33,203 bases of DNA from Dehalococcoidales bacterium (lineage in GTDB: Bacteria > Chloroflexota > Dehalococcoidia > Dehalococcoidales > GCA-2688105). Location: the NCBI GenBank assembly GCA_030640255.1, contig DAOWJS010000103.1, positions 1 to 33,203 on the forward strand. Reading direction: 5' to 3'. The position numbers and the translations under genes were made by a program. How positions within the stretch are numbered: position 1 is the first letter of the stretch; the number at the start of each line of letters is the position of its first letter. The notes under the pieces were generated by a model. The model saw nothing but the letters and a program-made list of their open reading frames with translations, did not search any database and was not told the origin of the DNA. Below are positions 8,524 through 17,273 of the stretch, in pieces.

Positions 8524-9468
8524 TTGGATCCCTTACTTTATGTCTTTGACCTCATCGTCTTTATTGGCATCTTTGGCATTGTCTCTCTAAGCCTTAACTT
8601 GGAGTTTGGCTTCGCCGGACTTGCCAATTTTGGCAAGGTAGCTTTCTTCCTCATCGGTGCTTATACCTATGCCCTTCTCTCTCAAATTGGCCTTCCCTTT
8701 TACCTTTGCCTTATCGCTGGTGGCTTAATCTCAGCTATTTTTGGTTTGCTTGTTTCTTTGCCTGCTCTGAGGCTAAGGGCTGATTACTTGGCCATAGCCG
8801 TCTTGGCCTTTGGAGAAATCTTGAGGTTGATTGTTAAATCTGAGGACTGGCTTGCCGGCGGCGATTGGGGAATAACGGTTTCTTCAGCTATTTCCTTGGC
8901 GGGTGCTTCTCACCGCGTTGATGCTTTGGTAAATATTGCTCTAGTCTATTTCTGTTTGTTTATCTGTTTCACTGTGGCTCAGCTATTGGCCAACTCTCCC
9001 TACGGCAGGGCAATGCGAGCCATAAGAGAAGACGAAATAGCCGCTGAGACACTAGGTAAGAGCAGGGCTAAATTTAAGGCTCAAGCATTAATGTTGGGTT
9101 CGGCTATGGCTGGAGTAGCTGGGGGGCTTTACGCTCAGTATCTCCACTGCGTCCTCCCCGGTATGTTTATGCCTATGATTACCTTTACCGTGTGGATAAT
9201 GGTTCTCTTGGGAGGACCAGCTAATAACTGGGGTGCATTATTGGGTGCTGCTCTGGTAGAGATTTTCGATAGGGGTACAAATATAGTCAAGGACTATTTC
9301 GTTTTGCCTATTGACCCCAGCAACTTGCAGTATATTCTATTTGGCGCTTTGATCATATTTGTGCTACTATATAGACCGCATGGTCTGCTAAAGGAAAGCT
9401 CTATCAAGACAAAGGCACTGAGGTTAGCCTACAATGGAAGACGCTCTATTAAGAATAAGAGAAGTTAG
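8524..9468 (+). CDS. Branched-chain amino acid ABC transporter permease (LivM-type)
   Basis: SLNLEFGFAGLANFGKVAFFLIGAYTYALL; MRAIREDEIAAETLGKSRAKFKAQALMLGSAMAGVAGGLYA; TTG start. Confidence 0.9.
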   Translation: MDPLLYVFDLIVFIGIFGIVSLSLNLEFGFAGLANFGKVAFFLIGAYTYALLSQIGLPFYLCLIAGGLISAIFGLLVSLPALRLRADYLAIAVLAFGEILRLIVKSEDWLAGGDWGITVSSAISLAGASHRVDALVNIALVYFCLFICFTVAQLLANSPYGRAMRAIREDEIAAETLGKSRAKFKAQALMLGSAMAGVAGGLYAQYLHCVLPGMFMPMITFTVWIMVLLGGPANNWGALLGAALVEIFDRGTNIVKDYFVLPIDPSNLQYILFGALIIFVLLYRPHGLLKESSIKTKALRLAYNGRRSIKNKRS

Positions 9469-10198
9469 CAAGCACTTTGGCGGTGTTTACGCCGTCAACG
9501 GGGTAAGCCTGGACATCACTCATGGTGGGGTTTGTGGATTGGTGGGGCCTAATGGCAGTGGCAAGACGACCTTGTTTAATACCATCCTTGGCCTTCATAG
9601 ACCTGACCAGGGAGAAATCTACTTCCACGGCGAGTGTATCAATAACCTGGCTCCTCACCAGATTTATGAGTTAGGCTTGGTAAATGCCTTTCAATTACCT
9701 CGACTCTTTTATGACCTCAGCGTACTGGATAATATGCTGGTGGCGGCACGGGGTCACCAGGGCGATAGGCTGTTTAATAGCCTTTTCCTGAGACGGAGAT
9801 GGCAGGAGCAGGAAAAAGGCTTGATTGAGGAGGCTCTGGATATCCTGGAACTTGTGGAGCTGGATAAATGGGTTTCTTCTCCCGCTGGTGAGCTTTCTGG
9901 TGGACAGAGAAAACTTCTTGAAGTTGCCCGGGGGCTTATGGCCAAGCCGACACTTTTGCTCCTAGACGAACCAGCAGCAGGCATAAATCCCGTACTGGGC
10001 AAGAAAATATTTCAGAAATTGGCAGATTTCTCCCATAACGGCATAACCTTTTTCGTTGTGGAGCACCGGTTAGAGATACTGTTCGAGTTTGCCTCCTGGG
10101 TCTATGTTATGGATAAAGGCAGGATAGCAATTGCCGGACAGCCGCAAAACATAATCGGCGACCCCACTTTCTACACAATATATTTAGGGGAAGAATAA
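9434..10198 (+). CDS. Branched-chain amino acid ABC transporter ATP-binding protein (LivG-type)
   Basis: Walker A GPNGSGKTT, LSGGQRKLLEVARGLM signature, LLLLDEPAAGINP. Confidence 0.93.
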   Translation: MEDALLRIREVSKHFGGVYAVNGVSLDITHGGVCGLVGPNGSGKTTLFNTILGLHRPDQGEIYFHGECINNLAPHQIYELGLVNAFQLPRLFYDLSVLDNMLVAARGHQGDRLFNSLFLRRRWQEQEKGLIEEALDILELVELDKWVSSPAGELSGGQRKLLEVARGLMAKPTLLLLDEPAAGINPVLGKKIFQKLADFSHNGITFFVVEHRLEILFEFASWVYVMDKGRIAIAGQPQNIIGDPTFYTIYLGEE

Positions 10199-10927
10199 AT
10201 GGACCCTATCTTTGTGGCTGAAGACATCAATGCTGGCTATGGCGACGTCATTATTGTTCAAGGTGTCTCTATCCAGTTGGCCGAGGGTGAGACCGTAGCC
10301 ATCGTGGGGCCTAATGGCAGCGGCAAGTCAACTTTGATTAAAAGCTTCCTTGGCTTTGCTAGGTTATTTCAAGGCAGCGTCTTCTATCAAGGGAAGGACA
10401 TCACAGGCATAGCCTCTAATCGAGCAGTGAGCCTGGGAATAGGCTATGTTCCTCAGATAAACAATGTCTTCCTCAATCTTACTACAGCCGAAAATTTGGA
10501 TATGGGAGCCTATCACAGAAAAGGTAAGGCTTCTATTAAAGCTGGGATGGCCGAGATATATGACATGTTCCCTGAGCTTGAAGCTAGGAAAAATGGCTTG
10601 GCAGGAAATTTAAGCGGTGGTGAAAGGCAAATGCTGGCTATAGCCAGAGCTATGATGGCACAGCCTAAAGTTCTGTTCCTCGATGAGCCATTAGCTTCTT
10701 TGTCTCCCAAGCCAGCTTCAGCCATCCTGTCTAAGATGGAAAACATAAGAGAAAGCGGCACTGCTATAATAATAGTAGAGCAAAATGTCAAAAAGGCCTT
10801 GAGCGTATCTAATCGGGGCTATGTTTTGGTTAATGGCACCTGTGCTATAGAAGGAGACGCAGCCTCTCTATTTGCCGAAGACTCCTCCAAACAGCGCTAT
10901 TTGGGATTAGAAGCTAAAAAGGATTGA
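10199..10927 (+). CDS. Branched-chain amino acid ABC transporter ATP-binding protein (LivF-type)
   Basis: Walker A GPNGSGKST, LSGGERQMLAIARAMM, VLFLDEPLASLSPK; starts right after the livG stop. Confidence 0.93.
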   Translation: MDPIFVAEDINAGYGDVIIVQGVSIQLAEGETVAIVGPNGSGKSTLIKSFLGFARLFQGSVFYQGKDITGIASNRAVSLGIGYVPQINNVFLNLTTAENLDMGAYHRKGKASIKAGMAEIYDMFPELEARKNGLAGNLSGGERQMLAIARAMMAQPKVLFLDEPLASLSPKPASAILSKMENIRESGTAIIIVEQNVKKALSVSNRGYVLVNGTCAIEGDAASLFAEDSSKQRYLGLEAKKD

Positions 10928-11051
10928 CGTAAACCTATCTGGTATTAAATTTAGTATTAAAATTGGGTATGTTAAGAAAGGAGGTGAAGGAATAGTTTAT
11001 TTTCCAGGGTAAATTAGTTTCTAACATTAAACCTTGAAGAAGAGGTGATAC

Positions 11052-12221
11052 ATGATTAAAAGATTATTATTGGTGGCAGCTACCTTAGCTTTGCTTATAC
11101 CAGTTACAGCTTGTGCTCCGGCAGAGGCTGAGACAATCAAGATAGGCTGTATACTGGACCTCAGTGGAGACTTGGCTCCTATGGGGGCTAGGATGCTGGA
11201 CGGCGCAAAGCTAGCAGTTGAGGAGATCAACGCCGCTGGGGGTGTACTGGGAAAACAGGTGGAATTAGTGGCGGAGGATGGCAAGACAGACCCGGCCGCA
11301 GGATTGGACAGAGTCAAAAAGTTAATCGAGATAGACGGGGTACAGGTAATCGCTGGCCCTATGATCTCCGGCTCCTCTAAGCTTGCAATCCCCTATGCGA
11401 AGGAACATAAAGTCCCTCTGATAACGATGTCAGCTACGGCATTTGAACTCTCTGAACTAGAGGGGACAGAATGGTTCTTCCGCGCCTGTCTTATGGATGA
11501 TGCCCAAGGTCGGGTGTTAGCCGACGTCATTATGGACAAAGGCTATACCAGAGTAGCTTCCATAGTACTGGATAACCTATACGGCAAAGGTGTGGAAAAA
11601 GCTCTTATTGAGGGACTTGAAGAGGGGGGGTGGCAAGGAGAGGTAGTAGTAACGGTACACTACGACGAGGCTAAGAAGGATTATCGCACCGAGCTAGGGC
11701 AAATCAAGGATAGCAATCCTGATGTAGTCCTTATTGTTAGCTATGCTGATGACGGCATTATAGTTTTTAAGCAAGCCTTAGAGATGGGCTTGGATAGTAT
11801 CGCCTGGCTTGGCTGTGATGGTAACTATGGCTCAGGCTTATTTAAAGAACCAAGGAGCGCTGAGTTCATGGAAAAGGCCATTGTTGCTGGAACCAGAACT
11901 GTTGGCTCAGGGTCAACCTACGATGAGTTTGTGGCTAAATATACTGAGGAATTCGGCGAGGCTCCCGAAATCTACTGTGATACTACCTATGATGCGGTAT
12001 GGGCAGCAGCCAAGGCAATAGAGGCAGCCGGTGTCTATGACGGCGTAGCCATAAGGACTGCCTTGACCAAACTGGAATTCGAAGGCGCCAGCGGCCCTAT
12101 CAGCTTCAACGAGAAGGGTGACCGCGCTTCCGGTAGCTTTGAGCTCTGGAAAGTGGTGAAGGACCCCACGACTGAAACTGGCTACAAGAATGTGCGAATA
12201 AAGCTGGTTACCCTGGAGTAG
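11052..12221 (+). CDS. Branched-chain amino acid ABC transporter substrate-binding protein (LivJ/K-type)
   Basis: Lipoprotein-like signal (LLIPVTACAPAEAE); IKIGCILDLSGDLAPMGARMLDGAKLAVEEINAAGGVLGKQVELVAEDGKTDP. Confidence 0.93.
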   Translation: MIKRLLLVAATLALLIPVTACAPAEAETIKIGCILDLSGDLAPMGARMLDGAKLAVEEINAAGGVLGKQVELVAEDGKTDPAAGLDRVKKLIEIDGVQVIAGPMISGSSKLAIPYAKEHKVPLITMSATAFELSELEGTEWFFRACLMDDAQGRVLADVIMDKGYTRVASIVLDNLYGKGVEKALIEGLEEGGWQGEVVVTVHYDEAKKDYRTELGQIKDSNPDVVLIVSYADDGIIVFKQALEMGLDSIAWLGCDGNYGSGLFKEPRSAEFMEKAIVAGTRTVGSGSTYDEFVAKYTEEFGEAPEIYCDTTYDAVWAAAKAIEAAGVYDGVAIRTALTKLEFEGASGPISFNEKGDRASGSFELWKVVKDPTTETGYKNVRIKLVTLE

Positions 12222-12387
12222 AAACCACGATTATTTCTCGACTGCTAGCTGCAAAGCAAGCCGCTGAGGGTGTCTATTCCGATTATACATTGGAGATGGT
12301 CGAAGCCGCTGAGTTTATGGAGAAAGCAGTCATCGGCACCAGTCCTAAGGGTAAAAGTTATCTCATTATAGTCAACGGCAAACTAAT

Positions 12388-12432
12388 AAACAGGGGAGAT
12401 TGGAGTTGGTGCCAGTTTCCCCTGTTTTATTT
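12388..12432 (+). terminator. Probable Rho-independent terminator
   Basis: AAACAGGGGA ... TTCCCCTGTTT stem followed by T-rich TATTTT, downstream of the liv operon. Confidence 0.6.
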
Positions 12433-12557
12433 TGGCTTGGTCTTTTGTATCTGAGTCAGCACCAATCGTGACTTTGGTCAATACCCCCAGCTACTGACCT
12501 CTCTTGCCATCGTCTTCAACTGGGTGTTAGAATAAGGAACAGCAGTTACACAAATAT

Positions 12558-12630
12558 GGGCCGCTAGCTCAACTGGAAGAGCAGCTGACTCTTAATCAGC
12601 CGGTTGGAGGTTCGAGTCCTCCGCGGCTCA
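12558..12630 (+). tRNA. tRNA-Lys (anticodon CUU)
   Basis: GGGCCGCTAGCTCAACTGGAAGAGCAGCTGACTCTTAATCAGCCGGTTGGAGGTTCGAGTCCTCCGCGGCTCA folds as a cloverleaf; CTT anticodon in CTGACTCTTAATCAG; acceptor GGGCCGC/GCGGCTC. Confidence 0.95.
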
Positions 12631-12692
12631 CATTCAAATAGGGAACAAAGCTAGGCCTAACAACCTGCACCGGGCGGGCTCCCCAAAACAGC

Positions 12693-13232
12693 ATGGTGCA
12701 AAGTGGAACTTGGGAATGGCTACTGCAGGGCTTCAAGTTTGAGCTGGAGACAGAAGTTAAACCTAGAACCGTTGAATATTACTATAAGCACGCTAGGTTA
12801 TGTGCTAGGTGGGCCCAAAATCAGGGCCTAGATGACCCTTACTTCATTACTAAGCGCCACCTTCAGGCTTTCCTTTATCAGATTGTTCGCAACTCGGAGA
12901 TGTGGATAGGCGGGAACGGCGCTATCTGTAAAGCCCAGCGTAGCGAGCGTACCCGCTGGCATTATTACCGGGCGTTAAAGCGCTTCTTCAGTTGGGCGGC
13001 GAAGGAAGACTATTTTAACCAAAACCCTCTGAATGGCATTAAGCTAAAGGCCCCGAAACCTCCACCTAAGGCATACCAGAGATATGAAGTGCTATCGGCA
13101 TACGAGCTATTCACTCTAACGTTATGCCAACTACCGCCTGACCTCCCCTCTGTAGTGGTTGAGGCTGTTAGGCGAGAGGGCTTTCTATTTATCCCTCAAA
13201 AATGCCCTGCTAGAAATATGATGAAAATATAG
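12693..13232 (+). pseudogene. Tyrosine recombinase remnant: N-terminal core-binding domain only
   Basis: FKFELETEVKPRTVEYYYKHARLCARWAQNQ...ERTRWHYYRALKRFFSWAAKEDYFNQNPLNGIKLKAPKPPPKAYQRYEVLSAYEL resembles the SAM-like N-domain of phage integrases; no R..H-x-x-R..Y catalytic region before the stop. Sits 62 bp after tRNA-Lys. Confidence 0.72.
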
Positions 13233-13442
13233 GTTCATTCTGAAATTCAACATTTGTTCGAATTGTTACCCCTTTGAAGGAAAGTCCATTATGTGTGATA
13301 AGTAATGAAATGGCTGATTGTTACCTGGATGTGGCGTTTCAAGGTAATTCCATGACAATCCGATGAACTGTTAGTCTCCACATTTATTTATTGTTGCCTA
13401 ACCCTAAGCCCCTGTTATATTATTAAGCACAGAAAACTACTA

Positions 13443-14426
13443 TTGACAAGGAGGAAAGGTATGTGGCTTCAAACCAGGATGTTCCTGCTAGTCGCCGTTC
13501 TCTTTGGCATCCTTTATGGCGTGATTACCGGCATCGGCACCTGGATGGGAGCCGGAAGTGCTGCGTTCTACATTATCATTGCCTTCGTCTTCCTCGGTAT
13601 CCAGTATCTGATTAGCCCGGCTATAGTGGGTCGGATAATGAAGATAAGGTGGGTTTCGGAAAAAGAGGAGCCAGAGCTACACCGAATAGTTACTGAACTA
13701 GCCAAGGAGGCACGTCTCCCCAAGCCTAAAGTTGGCATCTCCCAGCTGGCTATACCCAATGCCTTTGCTTTCGGTCGAACACAACATGATGGGCGGGTTT
13801 GCGTTACTCAGGGTATCCTGAAGCTACTGAGCCGAGACGAATTGAGAGCTGTCCTCGGGCACGAGCTATCTCACATCAAGCATCGGGACATGGTAATCAT
13901 TACCTTACTTTCGGCTATCCCACTGATAATGTACTGGCTCGCCTGGAGCATGATGTGGGGAGGGGCTTTCGGTGGTCGCCGAGCGGGGGGTGGTTATGCC
14001 GCGCTAATCGGGCTCGGTGCCTTCCTCCTTTACTTCATTACCAACCTATTGGTGCTCTATGGCTCTAGGATACGTGAGTATTATGCTGACCTGGGAAGCG
14101 TTCAGTTGGGGAATATGCCCCATCACCTGGCTTCGGCACTATATAAGTTGACCTACGGAAATGCTCGCCTCAGGGACAAGGAGGAATTGAGGCGGGTTGA
14201 GGGAGTCAAGGCCCTCTTCATTAATGACCCTTCCCGGGCGTGGGGTGAAATTAGAGAGCTATCCCAGATTGACCGTGACATGAGTGGCACTATCGACTAT
14301 GACGAACTCATGGAACTGCGTCAGAAGGAAGTGCGGCTGGGCACTGCCCATAAATTGATGGAGCTTTTCACCACCCATCCTAACATGCTCAAAAGGATAA
14401 AACACCTCTCTACTCTAACCGTTTGA
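13443..14426 (+). CDS. M48-family membrane zinc metalloprotease (HtpX-like) with an EF-hand-like loop
   Basis: AVLGHELSHIKHRDMVI (HExxH), N-terminal TM segments, YGSRIREYYADLGSVQL, C-terminal ELFTTHPNMLKRIKHLS; DRDMSGTIDYDE loop. Confidence 0.9.
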   Translation: MTRRKGMWLQTRMFLLVAVLFGILYGVITGIGTWMGAGSAAFYIIIAFVFLGIQYLISPAIVGRIMKIRWVSEKEEPELHRIVTELAKEARLPKPKVGISQLAIPNAFAFGRTQHDGRVCVTQGILKLLSRDELRAVLGHELSHIKHRDMVIITLLSAIPLIMYWLAWSMMWGGAFGGRRAGGGYAALIGLGAFLLYFITNLLVLYGSRIREYYADLGSVQLGNMPHHLASALYKLTYGNARLRDKEELRRVEGVKALFINDPSRAWGEIRELSQIDRDMSGTIDYDELMELRQKEVRLGTAHKLMELFTTHPNMLKRIKHLSTLTV

Positions 14427-14455
14427 TGCTTGGGAAGACGGGGGAGATTTAATAG

Positions 14456-16171
14456 ATGGAGAAACTAAAAATCCTCGTTCTTCTCTCAATGATTGCCATC
14501 CTAATAACTGGCTCATGCCAGGTTGCCCAAGAGACCAAGGGAGTTTATATATCGGGAACATCAGCCGGAGATGCCGAAACGCTCAACTGGATTCTGGCCG
14601 CCGATAGTGCCTCATTAGGTTATGTCGGGCATACCCTGGATTCCCTGGCTACCTATGATAATGAGTGGAATATCCAGTTGCGCTGCGCCGCCAGAGACGT
14701 TGAGGTAAGCGAAGACGGTCTGGTTTATACCGTGACCATTAGAGATGACCTAAAGTGGAGCGATGGGTCTCCGGTTACGGCTGAAGATTATGTCTACACC
14801 CTGAAGGATTTGATGTTCTCCGACTGGCTCAATTACACCTACCAGAGCGACTGGCAAGAACAGGTGAATGACGAAACAGTGTTTGTCACCCCTGAAGTAG
14901 TTAATAAGACCACCTTTACCATAACCCGTCAGACGGTTGACCCCGAATTTATATACACGGTGCGCAATCTGACCCCCTACCCCAAATATATCGCCACTAA
15001 ATACGAAGGTGATATTGATGCCTTCACCCAGGCTCCAGAATTTAATAATTTGACCTACACCGGGAACCTGGGACCATATAAGTTCGTGGAATGGATAAGA
15101 AATGACAAGTTTGTCGTCGAGCGAAACCCGGAGTATTATCTCGGCAAAGACATTAGCGCCCCTTATTTTGAGCAGTATATCGTGAAGCTCTTTGGCACTC
15201 CAGCCACCTGCCACGCCGCCCTTGAAGCCGGAGATATCGCTTATGCCGGTATCGACCCCCCTCATGTGGCTAAGTTCAAAGCCATAGAACGGATTAATGT
15301 CTATACTGTGCCTACCACCGGTTATCTGTTACTGGCGTATAACCTGAGAGATAATGGCTGGGAAGGGCTTAAGCAGAAAGAGGTGAGGCAGGCTCTGTCT
15401 ATGGCCATAAGCAAGGAACTGCTGATAGAAAAGGTGCTTTTTGGCTTTGGTGAGCCTGCCTACAGCTTCATACCTAAACCCTCACCCTGGTATGTATACA
15501 TTGCTACCGCCAAATATGGGGTTGAGCCTCTACTGGATGAAGAAAAGGCTAAAGAACGGTTACTTGAGACGGGCTATGCTACCCAGAGAGCTGACGGCAG
15601 CATAGAAGTTGCTGATAAAGAAGGCAAACCGCTCAAACTGACCCTGGTAACTAACTCCGGGAACGATATACGCGAAAATGTAGGGCACCTGGTGAAGGAA
15701 GAGTTGTCAGCTATTGGCATTGAGGTAGAACTCAAATTTGTCCCCTGGGCAACCGAACTGAGAAAATACCTTATGAATAAGGTTCCCGGCACCGAGCAGG
15801 AACTGGGATACAATAATGGCCCCAGAGCCGTAAGTGAAGAGCCCTGGGACTTGATGGTAATGGGCTTCAATACCCACCCCCTATCGCCTTCAGGCCAGGA
15901 TGTCTTTTATGCTACCCAAGGCGGCTTAAACTTCTGGGGCTATTCCAATAGCCGGGTTGATGAGTTGTTCCAAAGGATAAAGTCAGAGGAAGCCCTTGAC
16001 GAAGGGGTGAGGAAGCAATTATATGCTGAGCTATCCCAGCTTGTTGCTGAGGAACAGCCGGTGAATTTCCTCGCTTTTCAGCTGGCCAACGCCGGCTTCC
16101 AGAAGAACGTCAAGGGGATAGAACCGGGCATAAACATGGGGTATAACTATCACCTGTGGTATTTTGAGTAG
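14456..16171 (+). CDS. Peptide/nickel ABC transporter substrate-binding protein (SBP_bac_5 family), lipoprotein
   Basis: Lipobox ILITGSCQ; AETLNWILAADSASLGYVGHTLDSLATYD; DGLVYTVTIRDDLKWSDGSPVTAEDYVYTLK; VRQALSMAISKELLIEKV. Confidence 0.93.
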   Translation: MEKLKILVLLSMIAILITGSCQVAQETKGVYISGTSAGDAETLNWILAADSASLGYVGHTLDSLATYDNEWNIQLRCAARDVEVSEDGLVYTVTIRDDLKWSDGSPVTAEDYVYTLKDLMFSDWLNYTYQSDWQEQVNDETVFVTPEVVNKTTFTITRQTVDPEFIYTVRNLTPYPKYIATKYEGDIDAFTQAPEFNNLTYTGNLGPYKFVEWIRNDKFVVERNPEYYLGKDISAPYFEQYIVKLFGTPATCHAALEAGDIAYAGIDPPHVAKFKAIERINVYTVPTTGYLLLAYNLRDNGWEGLKQKEVRQALSMAISKELLIEKVLFGFGEPAYSFIPKPSPWYVYIATAKYGVEPLLDEEKAKERLLETGYATQRADGSIEVADKEGKPLKLTLVTNSGNDIRENVGHLVKEELSAIGIEVELKFVPWATELRKYLMNKVPGTEQELGYNNGPRAVSEEPWDLMVMGFNTHPLSPSGQDVFYATQGGLNFWGYSNSRVDELFQRIKSEEALDEGVRKQLYAELSQLVAEEQPVNFLAFQLANAGFQKNVKGIEPGINMGYNYHLWYFE

Positions 16172-16295
16172 CCTATTCCAATCAAGCTCGTTAAAACCCT
16201 GCTTATCAGGATGAGGTGAACTTTGGGGGTAGAGAAACCGCAAGCGCTTCTGGGTAATTTCTCCCTGCCCATACCTGAAGCCTACTGTAGAACCA

Positions 16296-17273
16296 ATGAA
16301 AAAGACCTGGCTTAGAGATTACATCATTAAAAGGCTACTTTTGGCGATATTTATCGCCTGGGCAGTACTAACCATCACCTTTGTTCTGGTCAGGGTGGGA
16401 CCGACATCACCAGCCGACAAATATCTGGCTAACCTGACCGCCCGGGGGCAGGATGCGGCACAGGTGGTGGCTGCCATAGAGGCTAGATATGGGGTTGATA
16501 TCCCAATATATGAGCAATACATAAATTATATAGTCAACCTGGGACGTGGGGATTGGGGGTGGTCATTAAGCACCTCAATGCCGGTAATGGAGCTAATTAA
16601 AACCCACTGGATTTACTCCTTTCAGTTAATATTTCTGAGCTCCATTTTGGCGGCTTTAATAGGTATCTTAATCGGCATTTATTCTGCTGTCAGGCAATAC
16701 AGTAAGACCGATTACATAGCTACCTTTTTCTCTTTCATTGGTATATCTATCCCCAATTTCTGGCTGGGCGTGATGCTTATTCTCCTCTTTTCGGTGAAGC
16801 TGGGACTATTCAAGACCTATTATGATACCGGTATACCCCTCTTTTCCTTAGCCAATCTCCAGCAGTTAATTTTGCCGGTGATTACCCTTGGTACCGGGAT
16901 GATGGCAGCCTATACCCGGTATACCCGGTCGGCAATGCTGGATAATTTGAGAAAGGAGTTCGTCAGGACCGCCAGAGCCAAAGGACTACCGGAAAGGACA
17001 GTCATCGGCAAGCATGTCTTCAGGAATGCTATTCTGCCTTTAATCACCATCATTATGTTTGATTTGGGCAGCATCGTCTTTGGCGGCGCCTACCTCACCG
17101 AGATTATCTTTGGCATCCCCGGCTTAGGCCAGATATCCTTCAATGCCATCTTTGCCGATGATTATGCGGTAGTCGTCGCCGTAACCGTTATCTCAGCCTT
17201 CTTGATATTGATGATTAACCTCATAACTGATATTACCTATACCTACCTTGACCCGAGGATAAGATATGACTAA
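16296..17273 (+). CDS. Peptide ABC transporter permease (DppB/OppB-type)
   Basis: YIIKRLLLAIFIAWAVLTITFVLVRVGPTSP; TRYTRSAMLDNLRKEFVRTARAKGLPERTVIGKHVFRNAILPLIT (EAA-loop region). Confidence 0.93.
   Translation: MKKTWLRDYIIKRLLLAIFIAWAVLTITFVLVRVGPTSPADKYLANLTARGQDAAQVVAAIEARYGVDIPIYEQYINYIVNLGRGDWGWSLSTSMPVMELIKTHWIYSFQLIFLSSILAALIGILIGIYSAVRQYSKTDYIATFFSFIGISIPNFWLGVMLILLFSVKLGLFKTYYDTGIPLFSLANLQQLILPVITLGTGMMAAYTRYTRSAMLDNLRKEFVRTARAKGLPERTVIGKHVFRNAILPLITIIMFDLGSIVFGGAYLTEIIFGIPGLGQISFNAIFADDYAVVVAVTVISAFLILMINLITDITYTYLDPRIRYD

Noticed and set aside
9434-9468. 35-bp livM/livG overlap as a possible fusion or frameshift
   Set aside because: Both proteins look complete and such overlaps are common in ABC operons; an ordinary start-codon choice explains it.
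14750-15265. Minus-strand 171-aa ORF inside the peptide-binding protein gene
   Set aside because: Shadow ORF of a well-supported SBP_bac_5 gene.
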